Positions 1 to 4,030 are shown, counted from the stretch's first letter. The stretch: DNA of 5,193 bases from a bacterium (GCA_030824095.1 JAVBYK010000293.1:1-5193), one strand, 5' to 3'. Program-made: numbers and translations. The notes: generated by a model from the letters alone, not told the origin.

Positions 1-118
<118 letters not shown>

Positions 119-128
119 GAATTCGCGA

Positions 129-204
129 AGGGGTATAGCTCAATTGGCAGAGCGTCGGTCTCCAAAACCGAAGGTTGTAGGTTCGATTCCTACTGCCCCT
201 GCCA
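129..204 (+). tRNA. trpT: tRNA-Trp (anticodon CCA)
   Basis: A complete 76-base cloverleaf can be drawn. The acceptor stem AGGGGTA (129-135) pairs with TGCCCCT (194-200), with one G-U pair. The D stem is GCTC/GAGC. The anticodon stem TCGGT (155-159) pairs with ACCGA (167-171) around the loop CTCCAAA, anticodon CCA at 162-164. The T arm contains GTTCGATTC. The discriminator is G201 and the CCA end (202-204) is encoded in the DNA. It reads UGG codons. It closely resembles E. coli tRNA-Trp, including the identity elements (CCA anticodon and G73). It sits between tuf and secE, so the mature tRNA probably has to be cut from a tuf-trpT-secE-nusG precursor. No separate promoter fits in the 10-base gap before it. 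Confidence 0.97.
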
Positions 205-232
205 CCCGGTTGATATAAAACTGGTGGTGCAC

Positions 233-258
233 AAGCCCGCTACGCTGTAGCGGGCTTT
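233..258 (+). terminator. Hairpin between tRNA-Trp and secE, weak terminator or attenuator
   Basis: A perfect 11-bp inverted repeat, AAGCCCGCTAC (233-243) and GTAGCGGGCTT (247-257), flanks a 3-base loop GCT. It is followed by a single T and then GG, so the U-tract is short (TTT, two of which are in the stem). The stem is strong enough to pause polymerase or to block 3' exonucleases, but the weak tail argues against full termination. It lies 29 bases after the tRNA CCA end and 56 or more bases before secE. It may reduce read-through from tuf-trpT into secE-nusG or define the trimmed 3' end of the tRNA precursor. Which of these applies is inference. Confidence 0.6.
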
Positions 259-313
259 GGCGTCTTGAGCAGAGTAAGTTTGAATCGATTCAGAAACGCG
301 AATGACAAAGAAT

Positions 314-697
314 ATGGCCACGACACAAATACAAACCGTCAATACAGGGGCAGATAAGGCCAAGTTGGCTGCTGCTTCTGCTGTGGTGGTGGCTGCGCTG
401 GTTGCTTTTTACCTGTTGGACAAGCAGGGTCCGCTGGTCCAGTGGGTGGCTCTGATTCTGGGTTTGGCGGTAGCTGTTGCGTTGTTCTTCATCTCCGAGA
501 CGGGCAGGCAGCTCGCTGCGTTTGGCCAGGATGCCTGGCGTGAAGTCAAGAAAGTGGTCTGGCCAGCCCGCAAGGAAGCTGTCCAGATTACCGCCTACGT
601 GTTCGGTTTTGTGCTGGTGATGGCGCTGTTCCTGTGGCTGACGGATAAGACGCTGGAATGGCTGTTGTACGACCTGATTTTGGGGTGGAAAAAATAA
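314..697 (+). CDS. secE: Protein translocase subunit SecE
   Basis: SecE is the small essential subunit of the SecYEG channel in the inner membrane, where it clamps and stabilises SecY. Read from ATG 314 it has 127 residues, the same length as E. coli SecE, and shows the three-helix form. Hydrophobic segments lie at about residues 18-35, 41-60 and 92-110. Before the third is the conserved cytoplasmic amphipathic helix REVKKVVWPARK (76-87), the family signature. An in-frame ATG at 302 would add MTKN. Neither start has a clear Shine-Dalgarno sequence (CAGAAACGCGA before 302, AAAG before 314). I chose 314 because, from memory, related proteins begin MAT-Q-QTV; 302 remains possible. The TAA overlaps the nusG ATG by one base (TAATG at 695-699), indicating translational coupling, the usual secE-nusG pairing. 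Confidence 0.93.
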   Translation: MATTQIQTVNTGADKAKLAAASAVVVAALVAFYLLDKQGPLVQWVALILGLAVAVALFFISETGRQLAAFGQDAWREVKKVVWPARKEAVQITAYVFGFVLVMALFLWLTDKTLEWLLYDLILGWKK

Positions 698-1290
698 TGA
701 CTGATGTCGCTGAAAACCCTGTGGTCGAGTCGACAGCTGCTCCTGCTGCCTCCAATCCCGATCTGCGCTGGTATGTGGTGCATGCTTACTCCGGCATGGA
801 GAAGGCAGTTGAGCGCAATATCCAGGAGCGCATCACGCGTACCGGCATGCAAGGCAAGTTCGGCCGCATCCTGGTTCCGATGGAAGAAGTGGTTGAGGTC
901 AAGAATGGCCAAAAGCGGACCACCGAGCGTAAGTTTTTCCCTGGCTATGTGCTGGTGGAAATGGTCATGGATGATGACACCTGGCACCTGATCAAGCACA
1001 CCAACAAGGTGACTGGCTTCGTCGGCGGTGCCAAGAACCGTCCTGCGCCCATCTCCGAGGCCGAAGTGCTGAAGATTGTCAACCAGATGCAAGAAGGCAC
1101 CGACAAGCCGCGGCACAAGGTTGAGTTTGTGGTGGGTGAGTTTGTTCGCGTGAAGGAAGGCCCTTTCACCGATTTCAACGGATCCGTCGAGGATGTGAAT
1201 TACGAAAAGAGCAAGGTGCGGGTGTCCGTCACCATCTTCGGTCGTTCCACGCCGGTGGAGCTTGAGTTCTCCCAAATCGAGAAGACGTGA
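697..1290 (+). CDS. nusG: Transcription termination/antitermination factor NusG
   Basis: NusG binds RNA polymerase across the clamp, suppresses pausing, and through its second domain recruits Rho or contacts ribosomal protein S10 to couple transcription and translation. The product has 197 residues. A variable Ala/Pro-rich N-terminal tail (about residues 1-22) precedes the NGN domain, which starts at RWYVVHAYSGMEKAVERNI and includes the conserved RKFFPGYVLVEM stretch. The KOW domain begins at about residue 144 (VGEFVRVKEGPFTDFNG) and ends with the FGRSTPVELEF loop (FGR at 181-183) that in E. coli contacts Rho and S10. The tail makes it somewhat longer than E. coli NusG (181). The start at 697 overlaps the secE stop by one base and has GGTGGA at 685-689 as ribosome binding site. 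A frame extension up to an ATG at 658 lies inside secE and is rejected. Confidence 0.97.
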   Translation: MTDVAENPVVESTAAPAASNPDLRWYVVHAYSGMEKAVERNIQERITRTGMQGKFGRILVPMEEVVEVKNGQKRTTERKFFPGYVLVEMVMDDDTWHLIKHTNKVTGFVGGAKNRPAPISEAEVLKIVNQMQEGTDKPRHKVEFVVGEFVRVKEGPFTDFNGSVEDVNYEKSKVRVSVTIFGRSTPVELEFSQIEKT

Positions 1291-1297
1291 TTCTTGC

Positions 1298-1338
1298 GGG
1301 CTGAGCCTCTTGCGAAGCAAGGTGCTCTGCCCTCAGCT
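1298..1338 (+). other. Structured spacer just after nusG (nested inverted repeats)
   Basis: Eight bases after the nusG stop, CTTGC-GAA-GCAAG (1309-1321) forms a 5-bp hairpin whose tip reads GCGAAGC, a heptamer known to make unusually stable mini-hairpins. It is enclosed by an outer pairing of GCTGAG (1300-1305) with CTCAGC (1332-1337). No T-tract follows, so it is not a canonical intrinsic terminator. It may mark the 3' end or processing point of the secE-nusG message, which in E. coli is separated from the rplK unit. That role is inference. Confidence 0.4.
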
Positions 1339-1350
1339 GATGTGAGGTAG

Positions 1351-1375
1351 TTCGCATTTACCGACTCGGTGCGAA
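1351..1375 (+). repeat. Nested inverted repeat overlapping the rplK promoter
   Basis: TTCGCA (1351-1356) is the exact reverse complement of TGCGAA (1370-1375). Inside it, CCG (1361-1363) and CGG (1367-1369) pair around ACT, and A1360 can also pair with T1370 as an alternative. It covers the proposed -35 element and most of the spacer. It could be a DNA operator, or a hairpin in transcripts reading through from nusG. No regulator can be named from sequence. Confidence 0.45.
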
Positions 1376-1384
1376 TGGTATAGA
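1357..1384 (+). promoter_or_regulatory. Candidate sigma-70 promoter for rplK-rplA
   Basis: TTTACC (1357-1362, four of six matches to TTGACA) is separated by 16 bases from TATAGA (1379-1384, four of six matches to TATAAT). TGG directly before the -10 gives an extended -10 element (TGn). The expected start is near 1390-1393, immediately before the L1-type leader hairpin, so the message would open with its own control element. E. coli has a strong promoter at the same place. The call rests on motif fit and position, not on mapping data. Confidence 0.55.
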
Positions 1385-1398
1385 GAGTCGTTAACCCC

Positions 1399-1443
1399 GG
1401 GGAGCCACGGTCCGAGTTGTTCGGTATCAAGGCGTTTTTACCC
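1399..1443 (+). promoter_or_regulatory. L1-binding leader hairpin (autoregulation of rplK-rplA)
   Basis: In E. coli, free ribosomal protein L1 binds a hairpin just before rplK that mimics its 23S rRNA site and represses translation of L11 and, by coupling, L1. Here GGG (1400-1402) pairs with CCC (1441-1443). A single unpaired A1403 faces the asymmetric loop GTTTTTA (1434-1440). GCC (1404-1406) pairs with GGC (1431-1433), and the tip carries CCGA-GTTGT-TCGG (1412-1424). As I remember it, the E. coli leader has the same layout: GGGAGCC, then GGCG plus a U/A-rich loop, then CCC. The element ends one base before the ribosome binding site TAAGGAG (1445-1451), so protein binding would block initiation. 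The structure is seen in the sequence; L1 as ligand is inferred from the family and position. Confidence 0.75.
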
Positions 1444-1456
1444 GTAAGGAGAAATC

Positions 1457-1888
1457 ATGGCGAAAAAAATCGTCGGTTTTATTAAGCTGCAAGTGCCAGC
1501 CGGTAAGGCCAACCCATCCCCCCCTATCGGCCCTGCTCTGGGTCAACGTGGTTTGAACATCATGGAGTTCTGCAAGGCATTCAATGCGCAGACCCAAGGT
1601 GTTGAGCCTGGTTTGCCGCTGCCGGTGGTTATCACCGCGTTTGCAGACAAGAGCTTCACGTTCATCATCAAGACGCCGCCTGCGACCGTCCTGATCAAAA
1701 AGTCCATCAAGCTGGATAAGGGTTCTGCCAATCCGTTGAAGGACAAGGTCGGCAAGATTACCCGTGCCCAGCTCGAGGAAATCGCCAAGACCAAGATGAA
1801 GGACATGACGGCCGCCGATCTGGACGCCGCCGTTCGCACCATCGCTGGTACTGCCCGTTCCATGGGCGTGAATGTGGAGGGCGTATAA
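1457..1888 (+). CDS. rplK: 50S ribosomal protein L11
   Basis: L11 binds 23S rRNA helices 43/44 and forms the base of the GTPase-associated centre, where it contacts elongation factors and is needed for the stringent factor RelA. The product has 143 residues (E. coli 142). The N-terminal domain (about 1-70) opens with MAKKIVGFIKLQVPAGKA and contains the proline-rich PSPPIGPALGQRG segment (20-32), which forms the thiostrepton-binding face. Lysines 3 and 40 lie at or near the positions methylated by PrmA in E. coli. The C-terminal rRNA-binding domain spans about 75-143 and includes the GSANP motif and the VRTIAGTARSMG segment. The ATG has an excellent ribosome binding site, TAAGGAG, five bases upstream. 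The stop codon directly abuts the rplA ATG. Control by L1 through the upstream leader hairpin is likely. Confidence 0.98.
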   Translation: MAKKIVGFIKLQVPAGKANPSPPIGPALGQRGLNIMEFCKAFNAQTQGVEPGLPLPVVITAFADKSFTFIIKTPPATVLIKKSIKLDKGSANPLKDKVGKITRAQLEEIAKTKMKDMTAADLDAAVRTIAGTARSMGVNVEGV

Positions 1889-2584
1889 ATGTCCAAGCTC
1901 ACTAAAAAGCAAAAGACCCAAGTCGGCAAGATCGATAGCACCAAGCTGTATCCCCTGGCGGACGCGCTGGGCATCGTGAAGGAGTTCGCGAACGCGAAGT
2001 TCGACGAGTCCATCGACGTGGCCGTTCAGCTCGGCATTGATGCCAAGAAGTCGGACCAAGTGGTGCGCGGCGCTGTCGTGTTGCCCAACGGCACCGGCAA
2101 GACCAAGCGCGTGGCCGTGTTCGCCCAGGGTGCCAAGGCTGAAGAAGCCAAGGCTGCCGGTGCCGACATCGTCGGCATGGATGATCTGGCTGCCATGGTC
2201 AAGGCTGGCGACATGCCTTTTGACGTGGTTATTGCGGCTCCCGACGCCATGCGCGTTGTGGGTACTCTGGGTCAAATCCTGGGACCACGTGGCTTGATGC
2301 CCAACCCCAAGGTTGGCACTGTGACGCCCGACGTCGCGACTGCGGTTCGCAATGCCAAGGCTGGCCAGGTGCAGTTCCGTGTTGACAAAGCCGGTATCGT
2401 GCATTCCACCATTGGCCGTCGCTCATTTGATTCTGACAAGCTGCAAGGCAACTTGGCGGCTTTGGTGGATGCGCTGCAAAAGGCCAAGCCTGCTTCCAGC
2501 AAGGGCTTGTATTTGCGCAAAGTTGCGGTGTCGTCCACCATGGGTGTGGGTGTTCGCGTAGACATCCAGTCCATCGCGGCGTAA
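1889..2584 (+). CDS. rplA: 50S ribosomal protein L1
   Basis: L1 forms the mobile L1 stalk of the large subunit, helps move deacylated tRNA out of the E site, and is the translational repressor of its own rplK-rplA message. The product has 231 residues (E. coli 234). Domain I is built from the N- and C-terminal parts. Domain II is the central part, with the Ala/Lys-rich GAKAEEAKAAGADIVG stretch and the L1 signature GQILGPRGLMPNPKVGTVTP. A further conserved block is FRVDKAGIVHSTIGRRSF. The ATG follows the rplK TAA with no gap, and its ribosome binding site GGAGGG (1876-1881) lies inside the rplK 3' end. Ribosomes finishing rplK would therefore reinitiate here, so one L1 site before rplK could control both. 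Confidence 0.98.
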   Translation: MSKLTKKQKTQVGKIDSTKLYPLADALGIVKEFANAKFDESIDVAVQLGIDAKKSDQVVRGAVVLPNGTGKTKRVAVFAQGAKAEEAKAAGADIVGMDDLAAMVKAGDMPFDVVIAAPDAMRVVGTLGQILGPRGLMPNPKVGTVTPDVATAVRNAKAGQVQFRVDKAGIVHSTIGRRSFDSDKLQGNLAALVDALQKAKPASSKGLYLRKVAVSSTMGVGVRVDIQSIAA

Positions 2585-2628
2585 TCGCAAAAGAATTTGG
2601 GGGCTGCGCAAGTGGTCCTCAATGTGGT

Positions 2629-2722
2629 GGGCTACCGGAGCTTTCGGGGTTCGGTAGGTCATCCAAGACCGTTGGCGCACAGCTTGTCTGTGCTTAATTG
2701 ATCAGCCAACGCAGATGGCGAT
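2629..2722 (+). ncRNA. L10-type ribosomal protein leader RNA (rplJ leader)
   Basis: The rplJ-rplL message is repressed by L10, or its complex with L7/L12, bound to the 5' leader. Two stems stand out here. The first is CTACCG (2632-2637) with CGGTAG (2652-2657). The second is a long arm: CGTTGGC (2670-2676) with GCCAACG (2705-2711), continued by GCACAG (2677-2682) with CTGTGC (2688-2693), loop CTTGT, and an 11-base 3' bulge TTAATTGATCA (2694-2704). The flanks AAGACCG (2665-2671) and GCAGATGGCGA (2711-2721) match the kink-turn-like junction I remember from E. coli (GAAGACCG and GUAGACGGUGA), where L10 binds. The E. coli arm also has a UAAU-containing bulge on the same side. The structure is seen directly; the ligand is inferred from family and position. 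No convincing sigma-70 promoter was found before it, so transcription may come from upstream. Confidence 0.8.
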
Positions 2723-2809
2723 CCCGCTGCAGATGGAATGAGAATTTCTGTTAACAGTTGGTCGCTGCAATGTGGAGCGTGGCGTGGTGTAAACCGCTAA
2801 GCGCATAAA
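2723..2809 (+). promoter_or_regulatory. Distal part of the rplJ 5' leader
   Basis: About 90 untranslated bases separate the L10-type element from the rplJ ribosome binding site. They contain a second copy of GCAGATGG (2729-2736; first copy 2711-2718), a 10-base palindrome CTGTTAACAG (2748-2757), and AGCG (2776-2779) able to pair with CGCT (2795-2798). GTTGG at 2757-2761 repeats a strand of the L10 arm and could compete for CCAAC (2706-2710). No open frame or tRNA is present. The region probably transmits L10 binding to the start site, but this is inference. Confidence 0.4.
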
Positions 2810-2824
2810 AAGGAGTAGACCTTG
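2810..2824 (+). promoter_or_regulatory. rplJ ribosome binding site deciding a TTG start
   Basis: AAGGAG (2810-2815) lies six bases before TTG (2822-2824). This near-perfect Shine-Dalgarno sequence and the following peptide SLNRSEKEAV, the usual N-terminus of betaproteobacterial L10, fix the start at this rare codon. No in-frame ATG lies in the first part of the conserved sequence. The GAG of the site and GACC just before TTG can pair with GGTCCTC at 2614-2620. Confidence 0.85.
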
Positions 2825-3349
2825 AGTTTGAATCGCAGTGAGAAAGAAGCGGTCATCAGTGATGTGACCGGCCTCGCCGCTAAAGCTCAAACGCTCGTGA
2901 TCGCGGAATACCGTGGCATCACGGTCGCTGACATGACCAAACTGCGCAATGCTGCGCGCAGCAATGGCGTGACCCTGAGTGTGTTGAAAAACACCCTGGC
3001 TCGCCGTGCTGTCGCAGGTAGCGCATTTGAAGTCGTGTCCGACCAGATGACCGGTCCTCTGATCTATGGCTTTTCTGAAGACGCAGTGGCTGCCGCCAAG
3101 GTGGTGGCCGAGTTCGCGAAGACCAATGACAAGTTGGTGATTCGCGCTGGTGCGTACGGCGGAAAAGTTCTGGACGTGAACGGCGTTAAACAGCTCGCAA
3201 GCATCCCTTCCAAGGAAGTGTTGTTGGCGCAGTTGCTGGGCTTGATGCAATCCCCCATTTCGCGTACGGCACGTGTGCTGTCCGCACTGGCGGAGCAACG
3301 TGGCGCTGGCGCAGCAGAAGCTGCACCCGCAGAGGCTGTGGCAGCGTAA
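2822..3349 (+). CDS. rplJ: 50S ribosomal protein L10
   Basis: L10 anchors the L7/L12 dimers to 23S rRNA next to L11, forming the flexible stalk that recruits translation GTPases. It also represses its own message. The product has 175 residues, a little longer than E. coli L10 (165). The N-terminal rRNA-binding domain includes AEYRGITVADMTKLR (about residues 28-42) and LSVLKNTLARRAV. A variable middle domain follows. The C-terminal helix SRTARVLSALAEQRGAGA is the L7/L12-binding segment and ends in an Ala/Glu-rich tail, EAAPAEAVAA. Translation starts at TTG behind AAGGAG, which may help keep synthesis low relative to rplL, whose product is needed in several copies per ribosome. rplL follows after a 42-base gap. 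Confidence 0.97.
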   Translation: MSLNRSEKEAVISDVTGLAAKAQTLVIAEYRGITVADMTKLRNAARSNGVTLSVLKNTLARRAVAGSAFEVVSDQMTGPLIYGFSEDAVAAAKVVAEFAKTNDKLVIRAGAYGGKVLDVNGVKQLASIPSKEVLLAQLLGLMQSPISRTARVLSALAEQRGAGAAEAAPAEAVAA

Positions 3350-3391
3350 TCGCGGCCGGCCTGTAGTAACCAATATTGTTAGGAAATCAAA

Positions 3392-3766
3392 ATGGCATTC
3401 GATAAAGACGCATTTTTGACCGCGCTGGACAGCATGACGGTCATGGAACTCAACGACCTGGTGAAAGCCATCGAAGAGAAGTTTGGTGTGAGCGCTGCCG
3501 CTATGGCTGCTCCCGCTGCTGGCGGCGGCGCTGCTGCTGCAGTGGCTGAAGAGAAGACCGAATTCAACGTCGTTCTGCTCGAAGCCGGCGCCAACAAGGT
3601 GTCCGTCATCAAGGCTGTGCGCGAAATCACCGGTCTGGGCTTGAAAGAAGCCAAGGACCTGGTTGACGGCGCTCCCAAGAACGTCAAGGAAGGCATTGCC
3701 AAGGCTGACGCCGATGCTGCCAAGAAGAAGCTGGAAGAAGCTGGCGCCAAGGTCGAACTCAAGTAA
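3392..3766 (+). CDS. rplL: 50S ribosomal protein L7/L12
   Basis: L7/L12 is the multicopy stalk protein that binds EF-Tu, EF-G, IF2 and RF3 and stimulates their GTPase activity. The product has 124 residues (E. coli 121). The N-terminal dimerisation and L10-binding domain spans about 1-33 (FLTALDSMTVMELNDLVKAI). A flexible Ala/Gly hinge follows (about 37-53, with the AAPAAGGGAAAA run). The globular C-terminal domain (about 54-124) carries the factor-binding helix KVSVIKAVREITGLGLKEAK and ends at VELK. The ATG has AGGA (3381-3384) seven bases upstream. The 42-base gap from rplJ contains the 8-base palindrome GGCCGGCC (3354-3361) but no terminator, so rplJ and rplL are cotranscribed. Two hairpins after the stop probably attenuate transcription into rpoB. 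Confidence 0.98.
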   Translation: MAFDKDAFLTALDSMTVMELNDLVKAIEEKFGVSAAAMAAPAAGGGAAAAVAEEKTEFNVVLLEAGANKVSVIKAVREITGLGLKEAKDLVDGAPKNVKEGIAKADADAAKKKLEEAGAKVELK

Positions 3767-3782
3767 TCGATCTTTGTGTCTG

Positions 3783-3815
3783 GGCTGGGAGTTCCTTCAA
3801 GGGCTCCCAGCCTTT
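3783..3815 (+). terminator. rplL-rpoB attenuator hairpin 1
   Basis: GGCTGGGAG (3783-3791) and CTCCCAGCC (3804-3812) form a perfect GC-rich 9-bp stem, extendable inside by two G-U pairs and a C-G pair. It is followed directly by TTT and then GCC. The stem is strong and the U-tract short, which suggests partial termination. It starts 17 bases after the rplL stop. An attenuator at this place in E. coli is known to let most polymerases stop before rpoB. The same role here is inferred from position and structure. Confidence 0.75.
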
Positions 3816-3831
3816 GCCGCTTATAAGAGCG

Positions 3832-3865
3832 CACTAAAAAGTGGTTGATCAACCCTTTTTTAGTG
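3832..3865 (+). terminator. rplL-rpoB hairpin 2 with T6 tract
   Basis: CACTAAAAA (3832-3840) pairs with the run ending TTTTTAGTG (3857-3865). Inside lies the perfect 12-base palindrome GGTTGATCAACC (3843-3854), giving an inner GGTT/AACC stem with a GATC loop. The T6 tract (3856-3861) serves as the U-tract for the inner stem, or as the 3' strand of the extended A/U stem. Because the stem is flanked by an A-run and a T-run it could act on both strands. The inner stem is short, so efficiency is uncertain. It could alternatively be a double-stranded processing site of the RNase III type, as exists in the E. coli rplL-rpoB spacer. Confidence 0.65.
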
Positions 3866-3897
3866 TCTTCTGACCCGACTGCAGAAGATGCCTTGGA

Positions 3898-4012
3898 ACG
3901 GGTTGCGTGCAATGCGCAACCGTCCGCCAATGATTGGTAGTGGCCAATCGCCAAGAAAAGTTGGGCGTGATGCCCAGCGCGACAGTCGCCTAGGACCCCC
4001 AGGTTCCTTTAG
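3898..4012 (+). other. Cluster of hairpins in the rpoB 5' leader
   Basis: At least three local stems follow the attenuators. GGTTGCG (3901-3907) pairs with CGCAACC (3915-3921). GATTGG (3932-3937) pairs with CCAATC (3944-3949). TGGGC (3962-3966) pairs with GCCCA (3972-3976). Weaker ones are GCGA/TCGC (3979-3989) and CTAGGA with TCC-TT-TAG (3990-4012, two-base bulge). CGCCAA occurs twice (3925-3930, 3949-3954), and CCAA 3927-3930 can also pair with TTGG 3934-3937, so the second stem has a competitor. None has a T-tract. No open frame and no convincing promoter is seen. The rpoB message thus begins with a long structured leader whose function is unknown to me. Confidence 0.5.
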
Positions 4013-4030
4013 TCTTTGCCCGGAGATCTA

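Noticed and set aside
210..219. TTGATA and TATAAA after tRNA-Trp as a secE promoter
   Set aside because: The two overlap each other, and neither has a partner hexamer at proper spacing.
658..696. Upstream ATG extension of nusG
   Set aside because: It would add 13 residues encoded inside the secE end and unlike NusG. ATG 697 has a ribosome binding site and the usual stop-start overlap.
595..1320. 241-codon minus-strand open frame
   Set aside because: It mirrors nusG and the secE end. Its protein has no family motif and no credible ribosome binding context.
2382..2387. Perfect TTGACA inside rplA as a -35 for rplJ
   Set aside because: No -10-like hexamer occurs 15-19 bases downstream, and the bases encode the conserved VDK of L1.
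1427..2404. 325-codon minus-strand open frame
   Set aside because: It lies antisense to rplK and rplA. Its translation is rich in His, Gly and Leu with no recognisable domain, as expected for the shadow of well-codon-biased GC-rich genes.
3354..3361. GGCCGGCC palindrome between rplJ and rplL
   Set aside because: It is short, has no T-tract or flanking repeats, and is easily expected in GC-rich DNA. There is no evidence of function.
2702..3373. 223-codon minus-strand open frame
   Set aside because: It is antisense to rplJ and the rplJ leader, Cys/His/Gln-rich, and has no recognisable function.
3822..3827. TATAAG between the two rpoB attenuator hairpins as a -10
   Set aside because: No acceptable -35 lies 16-18 bases upstream; the nearest weak match (TTCAAG 3796-3801) is 20 bases away.
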